Below, in pieces: positions 36,516 through 44,549 of a DNA stretch of 53,745 nucleotides. Both the position numbers and the translations under genes were made by a program. The notes beneath the pieces were generated by a model, which saw nothing but the letters and a program-made list of their open reading frames with translations, had not been told where the DNA came from and made no database searches. The stretch comes from Opitutales bacterium. GTDB taxonomy: Bacteria > Verrucomicrobiota > Verrucomicrobiia > Opitutales > JAFGAQ01. Location of the stretch: the NCBI GenBank assembly GCA_022361075.1, contig JAKSBQ010000244.1:1-53745 (forward strand), in the 5' to 3' direction. Position 1 is the stretch's first letter; each line of letters starts with the position of its first letter.

Positions 36516-37256
36516 CTAGCGTTTGTCGGATTTACCCCTTTGAAGTTTATACCAATTTCTCGAGATGGGAATGGTATGACCATTAGACAGCGTGATGGCG
36601 TATTTATGATCTCCTATGACTGAGATCTTTGTGATGAGGTCTTCTCTTACTATGTGCGATTTATGAGGGCGCACGAAAGAATCTGGAAGAATGGCTTCGA
36701 TGTTTCCGATTGATTTGGAATGGATGAAAGTTTCGCCGTTTTCCAGATGAATTTCGGTGTAATTTCCGGCGCCATTTACATGGGAAATTTGGGAAGTGGA
36801 AATCAATTGCGTGGAATCACTTTCGCGGATGGAGAGGTAATTGGCTGTTTTTAAGTCCTTGAGTAGAGGTTTTTCGGGATGATAGCTGTCTCCTTTTTCA
36901 TAGATACACTGGAAGCGATGAAGCGCTAATGCCAGCCGTTCTTCGGTGAAGGGTTTTGCAACAAAATCAATCACACCGTATTCGAATGCAGTGATGGCTT
37001 TGTCAGCGTAAGCAGAAACTATGATTGTGTGAAAGGGCTCAGAAACCACTTGTTGGAGGAGCTTAAAACCGTCCTTTCCCTGGAGGTTTAGATCGAGAAG
37101 CAAAAGGTCGAATGGTTGACTCTCCAAAATGACACTTGCAGAGGTGAGAGAATGCGCCAAAACAACCTCGATCGGATCATCTTTGAGTGCCTCTTTGGTC
37201 AGGCGTAGCAGCCTGTTTGCGATAGGTGCCACATCTTCTACAATCAGTATCCTCAC
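36516..37256 (-). CDS. LytTR-family response regulator
   Basis: This 246-residue protein has a receiver domain (about 1-120) with phosphoacceptor D55 in L-L-L-L-D-L-N, an acidic E7-D8 pocket and K-P-F near residue 107. A LytTR DNA-binding domain follows (about 145-240), with HVNGAGNYTEIHLENGE and SFVRPHKSHIV. It binds DNA as the output of the adjacent kinase, whose gene overlaps it by 4 bases. The likely target is the divergent esterase-like gene at 39814 or nearby utilisation genes (inference). Confidence 0.93.
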   Translation of the reverse strand: MRILIVEDVAPIANRLLRLTKEALKDDPIEVVLAHSLTSASVILESQPFDLLLLDLNLQGKDGFKLLQQVVSEPFHTIIVSAYADKAITAFEYGVIDFVAKPFTEERLALALHRFQCIYEKGDSYHPEKPLLKDLKTANYLSIRESDSTQLISTSQISHVNGAGNYTEIHLENGETFIHSKSIGNIEAILPDSFVRPHKSHIVREDLITKISVIGDHKYAITLSNGHTIPISRNWYKLQRGKSDKR

Positions 37257-39580
37257 GACTCAGACTCCTTCATGGGAAACTGGATGCTGGTGAACCATCG
37301 TGAATCCGTAGGACTTTGTTCGAATTTCCAGTTTTCTCCGAAGCTTTCACGGAGTCTGGCTTTAACATATTGAGTTCCCGTTCCCTCAACGGTGTCAGGA
37401 TTTTCCGGATCACAGGCATCCTTTTCCAGGAGCAATGGGGTCGCGAATTTAATCCATAAAAAAGAGTCCTTTTCTTCAATATCGAGCTCAAACTGAATAT
37501 CGCCACTAATGGTTTGGTAGCAATTGTGGGTGATCGCATTTTCAGCCAATGAATGAAGAATGTAGGGCGGGATCGAATTGACCGAGAGAAGGTCCTTATC
37601 AATTTTAATGTGTTGGATCAGGCGGAATTTCAGGTTTTCCCTATAGCTCATCAATTTTAAGTAAGACTCGCATATTTCGATTTCCTTTTCCAAGGGAATA
37701 ACAGGTTCAGAAGCATATTGAGACGCTAACCGAAATTCTTCTGCAAGAGATTCAATGAAACGGATGCTTTCCCGGGGGTTGCTCTCAATCCATTCCGTCA
37801 ATGAAGTCAGCGTATTCATGATGAAATGGGGCTGGATTTGTTTCTTTAGGAGTTCCGCCTCGAGACGACTCTTTTTGAGTTCCAGCTCGGTTTTCAGAAG
37901 AATGGTGCTTTTGTACTTATTTTTCCATTCTCGGGATTGGATCATGATTGAAACGATGATGCACATTGTGTGTCCTCCGAATGCATAGTAAGCAGCGGAC
38001 TCGCCAATAAATTGACGTCCCGAAAGGAGACTTCCGAGTTGCGTTGCAATTACGATCATGGTTCCGGCCAATGCCCATTTCGCAGCTGTTGGATGATTCC
38101 GAAGTTCCCGGGTGCAAGTCATCGTATTCGTCATCAGTACAACCGCAATGAAAAGATCCAAAGGACGATCAATTTTGGAGGCCCAAGGGAAGGATTCGTT
38201 AAGTGTGAAAATTGAGACTGTCGTTGCGATACCAAACAGCATCCAACTCGCCCATTTAATTGCTCTTGGGCTGTTGAACTGGAGATGATGGAATAAAATG
38301 AGTAATCCGGCTCCAGAATATATCAGGATCTGCAAGTATTGATAAATCTGACTAACCCAGTGGTAGGGAATGGAGTAAGAATACAAGTATACGTGGAGCA
38401 ACAAAGCACTTCCCATCACTGTGTAAAAGGCTGCTATGGTGAGGAATGCCCACCGCCTCTCATGATAGAAATAGTGTAGCAAGAAATAGAGGCTGAGAAT
38501 CAAAACGAATCCAACAGGAACTGTGTTCTTGAGTTCCCAAAGGTTGTTGAAATTCAACACTTCCAAAGGGGTTAAAATCCATATGGCATCGATGAAATTA
38601 GGCTCTTTGGTGTGGTTTTGCGAAAAACGAAATGCAAGCTCGTGCATGCCAGGAGTAAATTGTTCTCGAGACAGGCTTGTTACAGATACGTAGTTCCCGG
38701 GAATCTCTTTTTTGGGTGAATCTGCAGGGTGCCCTGAGCTTCCGAGTTTTTGACCATCCCAAAAAACTTCATAGGAACCGTTGCAAGCGACAAGCAACTG
38801 GGGAGAGTAGTCAGGCAAAGGATTTGGATTTGATGTTTGCCAGGGAACAATCATTTGCATGCGCAGCCAATTCACTCCGTCGCTATCTTGAGGTAGATTG
38901 ATGCTGGGATCGGTCGTATGGAGGAATTTCCAATCGGATTGATTAGAAGAGAGGTGGCTGTTTTTAGGTTGGTCTTTAGCATTGTAAAGGATTATCCACG
39001 GCAAATATCTGGGTAGTGGATCCAGTAGTAAGTAGTGAATGAGTCGGTGATCGATTCCCTTGGAGCGCTCAATCTCAATCAGGATGTTATGTTTACCTTC
39101 CGACAGTCTTTCCGGAGGCACCTCATAAGTTCCCGCGAAAAGAGGATTTGTTTCTGAAATACCAGGTGAAGTTCTGAGTTTCCTTTGAAGCAGTTTTTGA
39201 CCATCCCAAAATACCTGATGTTTTCCCAGAATTCCCGTGTGAAGGTTCAGGCTGCCATCGAACCTGAAACCGGATTTCAAACGGAGAGTGATCTCGGTCT
39301 TTACCAGAAGAGATCCATCATACCCTTGAGTTGCCATCCCTATGGTATTGTTCTTCTTGCTCGGTCTCCATTTTTCAGTTTCGGACCTTGAGGATTCTAA
39401 CGAATTGATGGTGTTGACAGAGGTATTTAATTGGTAGCTCCAGTTCGAAAACCAATACTCATACTTTGGAACTGATGGGTGGTTGAAAAAAACAAGGCAA
39501 AAGGGGATGACACTGATGCCGAACACGAAGATGAATGTTCGAATCAAAGAAATTGGATCTTTTTGGTGACCTTGTCGCAT
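37253..39580 (-). CDS. LytS/YpdA-type sensor histidine kinase with 7TM region
   Basis: This 775-residue protein has an N-terminal TM helix (about 12-32), a periplasmic part (about 40-350) made of two similar beta-sandwich units, each with an F-W-D-G-Q-K-L turn, and a block of about seven TM helices (about 352-550). The kinase core follows, with H585 in K-K-Q-I-Q-P-H-F-I-M-N (His_kinase/LytS type), N-box LAENAITHN and G-box EGTGTQYVKARL. The F-W-D-G-Q-K-L turns resemble galactose-binding-like sugar-recognition domains, so a carbohydrate signal is likely. It overlaps the response-regulator gene. Confidence 0.9.
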   Translation of the reverse strand: MRQGHQKDPISLIRTFIFVFGISVIPFCLVFFNHPSVPKYEYWFSNWSYQLNTSVNTINSLESSRSETEKWRPSKKNNTIGMATQGYDGSLLVKTEITLRLKSGFRFDGSLNLHTGILGKHQVFWDGQKLLQRKLRTSPGISETNPLFAGTYEVPPERLSEGKHNILIEIERSKGIDHRLIHYLLLDPLPRYLPWIILYNAKDQPKNSHLSSNQSDWKFLHTTDPSINLPQDSDGVNWLRMQMIVPWQTSNPNPLPDYSPQLLVACNGSYEVFWDGQKLGSSGHPADSPKKEIPGNYVSVTSLSREQFTPGMHELAFRFSQNHTKEPNFIDAIWILTPLEVLNFNNLWELKNTVPVGFVLILSLYFLLHYFYHERRWAFLTIAAFYTVMGSALLLHVYLYSYSIPYHWVSQIYQYLQILIYSGAGLLILFHHLQFNSPRAIKWASWMLFGIATTVSIFTLNESFPWASKIDRPLDLFIAVVLMTNTMTCTRELRNHPTAAKWALAGTMIVIATQLGSLLSGRQFIGESAAYYAFGGHTMCIIVSIMIQSREWKNKYKSTILLKTELELKKSRLEAELLKKQIQPHFIMNTLTSLTEWIESNPRESIRFIESLAEEFRLASQYASEPVIPLEKEIEICESYLKLMSYRENLKFRLIQHIKIDKDLLSVNSIPPYILHSLAENAITHNCYQTISGDIQFELDIEEKDSFLWIKFATPLLLEKDACDPENPDTVEGTGTQYVKARLRESFGENWKFEQSPTDSRWFTSIQFPMKESES

Positions 39581-39813
39581 GGGTGAGAAGTAGATAACCG
39601 GATCTACGGAAAGAATGGGATTTTATTAAGAATCTATCGAACTGCCCCACGTGATTCGATCTGAATTTTCTATTAAAAGGGACTGTTCGTGAACTATATC
39701 GGATCTTTCGTGTAGTAGTGGTGTGGGAAGAAAGAAAGGAGGGGTAATGATGGTAGGAAAACGATGATCCCTTTGTTTTCCAAAAACTACTCATCAACCC
39801 GAATGACACTCTT

Positions 39814-42135
39814 ATGAATATGAAAAAAATGCTTATTCTGATCACTTCTATCGTCTTATTGACGACACATTCATTTTCCCAAGACAACCTTACCTACGAT
39901 AGTATCCTCAACAACGAAGCACTGACCAAATACCATGGGTGGCTTAAATATCTGAACTACAAACACGAATTATCGGTGCGTCAAAATGGTCCAGACAGCG
40001 AGGATGCACAGTCGAAGTTGGCTTTACTCAATGATTGGATTGTGAATGTCGGTGAAAACCCGAACATTTTGGATGCCCAAACGGGCGTCTTCGAATGGGC
40101 GTATTTATCAAAAGTCGATTTCTCGGGTCAGCCGTTCTCGATCCGAGTTCCAACCGACTATGATCCTTCGAGAAGCTATGCTCTCGTTATCAAATTGCAT
40201 GGAAGAGGCGGGGACCATCATGTGAATAGCGATTGGATGAGCGAAGAGACGGATCGAATCTTCATATCTATATTAGGCCGTACACGAGCGGGATTTTATA
40301 GAGAATTATGTGAGACCGATGTGCTGGAAGCTATCGAATATGTAAAAGAATACTGGTCCATCGATCCGACCAATGTTCACATTTATGGAGGCAGCATGGG
40401 TGGTATGGGTACAGCCTACCTAACGAACCGTCATCCCCATTTGTCCGCATCTGCGATCATGTTATGTGGGTCCGGAGTGAACCTTCCCGTTGAAAACTGG
40501 GAGAAGATTCCTTTTTACTCCTACCATTCTCAGGACGATGTAAGCGTTCCCATCACAGGTTCTCGCATTCCGCTCCGAGCCCTCCAAAGTATCAACGAGA
40601 ATGTCGTGATCGAAGAAACTAACGGATATGGGCATGGTGTTAGGGCTTATGCCGACGAAACCGGGTTTCAGGCAATGGAATGGTCAAAATCGTTTCGGGC
40701 TCCCGTAAATAATACGGTCTCAAACATTCGATTTACGGCCCTGGATGGGAAGGCATGCAGAGCTTATTGGGCAGAAATCACAGAGTGGGGCCCACGGCAT
40801 GCCCCTGCAAGTTTTGCTGTCGAAGTATCCGAAAATAACCAGGTGATCGTGGCCTTGAACAATGTTGATACCTTGAAGCTGGATATCTCACAAAGCCCCA
40901 TCAACACTGACTCCGGGAGCGAGATACAATTCATCGTCAATGGTCAGCGTTTGGCTCCCTTATCTTTGGAAGGAGAAGACGAAAATCCACAGATACCCGA
41001 ATCGATCTTTATTCGGCGGGAAGAGGAACAATTTGTAATCGCAACTGAGCCAGTTGTGTATCCGTATCGATTACACTTTCCCGGAGGTGCGAGAAATCTC
41101 TACGGACGGGAGCCTGTAATGATCGTGTGGGGGACTCAGGGAAGTCTCACTGAGAATGCCCACATGGAAACCTTTGCTCAGAATCTGAGAAAATATCCGG
41201 GCCCTTACTTCATTGAGGGAAAAACCAAAAACAATGAGCCCACGACGATTAAAGAAATGATGTATTCTGTTTTACCCGGAAAGGCTGATACCGAGGTAAC
41301 ACAGGAAGATATGCTGCGATACAACCTGGTTCTCATTGGTAATGCGCGGCAGAATATGTTGCTAAGCAGGATGCAATCGTCGCTTCCTGTTTCATCGTAT
41401 TTTCAGTTGTTATTGGCAGATGATGGTGTCTTTTGGAGCGTCGACGACCCCGTCACATTTTTGCATTATTACAATCCGCTTTCGCCTCAACGACTGATCT
41501 ACAATATCGCGTGTGATAATTCTCTATTTTACACCTCAGGCCATTATATGACTGAGCGTGTTCATCCCGAATTCGGAGTTTATGGAGGTAAAGATCTAAC
41601 CATTTACGATTGGACCACTCATCAAATGATTGCTGCCAGAAACTTCGACTCTCATTGGAACTGGGAAGAGCATTACAGAACTTCACCGATTATCACAGAT
41701 TTTGAATCGAGTAGTTTTGAATCGATTGCGATGATCGAGGCGGAATTGATGCGAACCGTTACTCAATCGGACTTTAGTATTGTGAGATGGCTCGATTATG
41801 GTGTTCCGAACCGGGTGACACCGGGTCAGAGCAGAATTATGGACCTGTTTCCAGACTACTATGGATTAAAGATTGCCGTCGCGACACTCACTGGAGCAGA
41901 GATTAGGCAATACGCTCAAGCCGCTGAATCCATCGTTGAAGGGTATTTCAGATATCGTTTGTCAGGAGCTCTTCCGCTCGACTCGATCAATGATGAAGAG
42001 TCCTATTCTATATGCTTCGAACCATGGTTAGTTGATGGGTTTATCGAGAACATTTATTTCGCTCCAGAATCGGCTCGTTATGCGGATTACGATATGCTCG
42101 AAGCCATTCAATTCTATCTCTCCACGCAGGAATAA
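39814..42135 (+). CDS. Large secreted alpha/beta-hydrolase (esterase/peptidase-like) with unknown C-terminal region
   Basis: This 773-residue protein has a signal peptide (about 1-22, SFSQ). The alpha/beta-hydrolase domain lies at about 95-290, with oxyanion-type L-H-G-R-G-G, nucleophile S194 in Y-G-G-S-M-G-G, acid D241 or D242 in S-Q-D-D-V, and H274 in Y-G-H-G. Such domains are feruloyl/acetyl-esterase-like (CE1-like) or S9-peptidase-like. Residues of about 300-773 contain WGPRHAPASFAVEV and further beta-rich and helical parts that I cannot assign. It may remove acyl groups from the polysaccharide. It is divergent from the LytS/LytTR pair. Confidence 0.75.
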   Translation: MNMKKMLILITSIVLLTTHSFSQDNLTYDSILNNEALTKYHGWLKYLNYKHELSVRQNGPDSEDAQSKLALLNDWIVNVGENPNILDAQTGVFEWAYLSKVDFSGQPFSIRVPTDYDPSRSYALVIKLHGRGGDHHVNSDWMSEETDRIFISILGRTRAGFYRELCETDVLEAIEYVKEYWSIDPTNVHIYGGSMGGMGTAYLTNRHPHLSASAIMLCGSGVNLPVENWEKIPFYSYHSQDDVSVPITGSRIPLRALQSINENVVIEETNGYGHGVRAYADETGFQAMEWSKSFRAPVNNTVSNIRFTALDGKACRAYWAEITEWGPRHAPASFAVEVSENNQVIVALNNVDTLKLDISQSPINTDSGSEIQFIVNGQRLAPLSLEGEDENPQIPESIFIRREEEQFVIATEPVVYPYRLHFPGGARNLYGREPVMIVWGTQGSLTENAHMETFAQNLRKYPGPYFIEGKTKNNEPTTIKEMMYSVLPGKADTEVTQEDMLRYNLVLIGNARQNMLLSRMQSSLPVSSYFQLLLADDGVFWSVDDPVTFLHYYNPLSPQRLIYNIACDNSLFYTSGHYMTERVHPEFGVYGGKDLTIYDWTTHQMIAARNFDSHWNWEEHYRTSPIITDFESSSFESIAMIEAELMRTVTQSDFSIVRWLDYGVPNRVTPGQSRIMDLFPDYYGLKIAVATLTGAEIRQYAQAAESIVEGYFRYRLSGALPLDSINDEESYSICFEPWLVDGFIENIYFAPESARYADYDMLEAIQFYLSTQE

Positions 42136-42145
42136 GGATTGGCTA

Positions 42146-42235
42146 GAAGCACGAAAGACACGAAAAGCGCGAAACAAAATGTATTCCTGCCTTTGGAGTC
42201 AAAATGTGTTTCGCTTTTCGCGTCGTTCGTGCTTC
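42146..42235. repeat. Intergenic inverted repeat (long imperfect hairpin)
   Basis: The arms 42146-42176 and 42207-42235 both begin GAAGCACGAA when read outward-in, and match along most of their length with a 2-nt gap. The ACGAAAGACACGAAAAGCGCGAAA type is a widespread interspersed palindrome (general knowledge). Confidence 0.75.
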
Positions 42236-42606
42236 CAGAATACTCTGCCCAACCGTAAGGAGTTTAACTTTTATGACTTATTCTTCGGAACGAGCGATAG
42301 CGGTTCTCAACAATTGTTTATAAGTGAAACAGTATCAGGGAGGAGATTCGAGCAATTCAGTTTAATTTTAATGCCGATGTGATATTAATGCTCTGGCTAA
42401 TCAAAAGCTCAGAGGAGGTATTCCAGATGATTTGGTGGATGTAGACTATTCCATATGTTGCTGCGATCAGCTGAGTATCACTTTCGGCATCTGGCGTAAC
42501 GGGTTACAGGTGATTCATCAGGATTCACTGCAGATAAAAAACTGGAATTAAAAAATACATAAACGTTTTCCCGGCCTCGCGTATGGTATAGTATGTAAGG
42601 GTCGAT
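42236..42606. other. Gene-free spacer before cassette 3, with an unrecognised coding remnant
   Basis: An open stretch of 59 codons without a start (42372-42551) reads, in part, L-R-G-G-I-P-D-D-L-V-D-V-D-Y-S and ITFGIWRNGLQVIHQDSL. It looks protein-derived but I do not recognise it. Near the sigma start, TGGTATAG followed by GTCGATT is shared with the cassette 1 upstream region and may be a promoter element. Confidence 0.35.
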
Positions 42607-43149
42607 TTGAAGGAACGTAGATCACAGGAAGTGAGTTGGTTTGACCAGGAGGTTTTGCCACACGAAAAGGACTTAAGAGTATGGTTGTCTTCGCGCTTTC
42701 CGACTTGGCCTGACTTGGACGATGTCATTCAAGAATCCTTTTTTAAGCTTTTGAAGGCACACCAATCGGGGCCGTTGGTTAATCCCCGAGCCTATCTATT
42801 TGTAACAGCAAAAAATGTGGTTTTGGGGAAAATTCGACACCTCAAATACGAAAGGCCTGAAGGAGCCAAGGAAATGGATCCTCTGAGTATTGTAGATGAG
42901 ATGCATTCTCCTCTAGAGGAGACCACGCGAAATGACGAGATCCGTCTCTTAATCGAGGCTCTGGAATCTCTCCCACGTAGGTGTTGTCAGGTGATGACGC
43001 TTATCAAAATCTACGGGTTTTCGCATAAAGAGATTTCATTAAAATTGGGGATATCAGCCAACACGGTGCGTGTGCAGTATGCCAATGGGCTTAAGCGTTG
43101 TGCCGTATTTTTTAGGAGAAAAGGCTATAAAAAGATTCGAGAGCGATGA
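42607..43149 (+). CDS. ECF sigma factor of cassette 3 (FecI-like)
   Basis: This 180-residue protein has a TTG start (L-K-E-R-R-S read as M-K-E-R-R-S), chosen because it is in the same position as the starts of the paralogues. Region 2 contains DLDDVIQESFFKLL; region 4 contains LPRRCCQVMTLIKIYGFS followed by KEISLKLGISANTVRVQ. It is most like the cassette 1 sigma factor (QEVLPHE, SGPLVNPRAYLFV). Its stop overlaps the FecR start by 4 bases. Confidence 0.92.
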   Translation: MKERRSQEVSWFDQEVLPHEKDLRVWLSSRFPTWPDLDDVIQESFFKLLKAHQSGPLVNPRAYLFVTAKNVVLGKIRHLKYERPEGAKEMDPLSIVDEMHSPLEETTRNDEIRLLIEALESLPRRCCQVMTLIKIYGFSHKEISLKLGISANTVRVQYANGLKRCAVFFRRKGYKKIRER

Positions 43150-44192
43150 AAAAGAATAATTTCAGTAATCCTGAATTGTCAAATGCAGAAGGTGTTGCAG
43201 CCGAATGGGTTGCGAGGGTGGAGTGCGGTCTTTCTGATAAAGAAAGCGTAGAGTTTAAAAAGTGGTTGTCCGCTTCAAAATTGCATGAAAAGGCGTATTC
43301 GGAGATGAAATGGAACTCCGAGGAGCTGGATCGTTTAGCTGGTTTTCATGCTGAGTATGATGCTTCGGTTGATCCGGACTTGTTGAGCCGCAAACGCTTA
43401 CTGCCAAGGGATTATAATCCGAATATGGATTGGAGAATGTGGGGTTCGATTGCGGCTGCTGTTATCATTTCAGTTTCGATTTTTCTATCCTGGAAAGTGG
43501 GAAATGGAGATACAGGGGTCACGAAAGATGAAGCGGTAGTTGTCGAAAGGATCGCATCTTTAGATCTGGAAGACGGCAGTGTGATTCAGTTGAACCGAGA
43601 GGCCACTGTCGATGTGGCCTACAGTCACAAGGAGAGGTTGGTCGTCCTCAAAAAAGGAGAGGCTAACTTCAAGGTAGCCAAAAACGAAAACAGACCGTTT
43701 GTAGTCGAAGTGTCGGGAGTTCGTCTTCGGGCCGTAGGCACTGAGTTTAATGTTCGGTATGATGAGCGATCGGTGGATGTCATTGTCAGCGAGGGTGTGG
43801 TAGCATTTGCATCAGTCGCTGATTATGCGGGTTACGAATCGCAAACTAATGAGCGATATCTTGAAGAGAAGCAACGTGTGGTTATCGGTTTGGATGAGGA
43901 TGTTTCGGAAGTTGATATTGAGGTTGTTGATGAAGAAAAACTGGGTGAAGAACTCTTGTGGCAGCCGGTGTTGATTGATTTTGAAAACGCTCCTCTGAGT
44001 AAAATTGTGGCGGAGTTTAACCGTAGGAATCCGGTCAATTTGGTGATCGTAGATGATTCCTCTGATGATACCCGAATGACGAGTATGTTTTGGTCGGACA
44101 ATATCAATGCATTCATTCGCCTCTTAGAATCAAACTTTGGCATCCAGGCCAAATGGGGAGAGGATGGGACGATCTACTTATTCCGCAAATAA
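43146..44192 (+). CDS. FecR-type sigma regulator of cassette 3
   Basis: This 348-residue protein has a DUF4880-like N-terminus (about 14-60, AAEWVARVECGLS), a TM helix (about 99-116), and a FecR domain with LEDGSVIQLNREATVDVAY, KGEANFKV and SGVRLRAVGTEFNVR. The DUF4974/STN-like C-terminus (about 277-348) has FENAPLSKIVAEFNRRNPV and SMFWSDNINAFIRLLESNF. It is closest to the cassette 1 FecR. It is predicted to couple receptor occupancy to the sigma factor. Confidence 0.92.
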   Translation: MKKNNFSNPELSNAEGVAAEWVARVECGLSDKESVEFKKWLSASKLHEKAYSEMKWNSEELDRLAGFHAEYDASVDPDLLSRKRLLPRDYNPNMDWRMWGSIAAAVIISVSIFLSWKVGNGDTGVTKDEAVVVERIASLDLEDGSVIQLNREATVDVAYSHKERLVVLKKGEANFKVAKNENRPFVVEVSGVRLRAVGTEFNVRYDERSVDVIVSEGVVAFASVADYAGYESQTNERYLEEKQRVVIGLDEDVSEVDIEVVDEEKLGEELLWQPVLIDFENAPLSKIVAEFNRRNPVNLVIVDDSSDDTRMTSMFWSDNINAFIRLLESNFGIQAKWGEDGTIYLFRK

Positions 44193-44228
44193 AGCGAAAC
44201 AACGGTAATCTGTGTATAGATTGGTGCG

Positions 44229-44540
44229 ATGAGAACTTCTTTAATTTCTGCCCTGTGTCTGAGTGTTCTTTGGACCATGCTAGGCTGCCAGAAAGAAGAC
44301 GAAATTCACTTTAGCATCGAGTCAGGAAATGCGGTGAAGACCCTTAAGGTTTTTGCGATACAGGCAGGAGTAGAGATATTAATTGATGAGAATGAATTAG
44401 AGGGTATCCAAACGCGGTCTATTGAAGGCACGATGACCAAAATAGATGCACTTGAATTAATGATTTTTGAAACTGGTATTGTTTACAACCGAGATCAAGA
44501 GACGGATGCGATCGCAGTTTCCTTACCCCAGAAAGAATAG
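44229..44540 (+). CDS. Stand-alone STN-domain lipoprotein of cassette 3
   Basis: This 103-residue protein has a lipoprotein signal ending W-T-M-L-G-C (Cys20, followed by Gln) and one STN domain: FSIESGNAVKTLKVFAIQAG, EILIDENELEGIQT, IEGTMTKIDALELMIFETG. ENELEGIQT matches ESELEGIQT of the cassette 1 homologue. It lies 36 bp after fecR and 9 bp before the receptor gene, completing the four-gene order for the third time. Confidence 0.88.
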   Translation: MRTSLISALCLSVLWTMLGCQKEDEIHFSIESGNAVKTLKVFAIQAGVEILIDENELEGIQTRSIEGTMTKIDALELMIFETGIVYNRDQETDAIAVSLPQKE

Positions 44541-44549
44541 AAGGCATAG

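Noticed and set aside
42372-42551. Small gene of 59 codons before cassette 3
   Set aside because: It has no start codon or recognisable family; it is noted only as a possible coding remnant.
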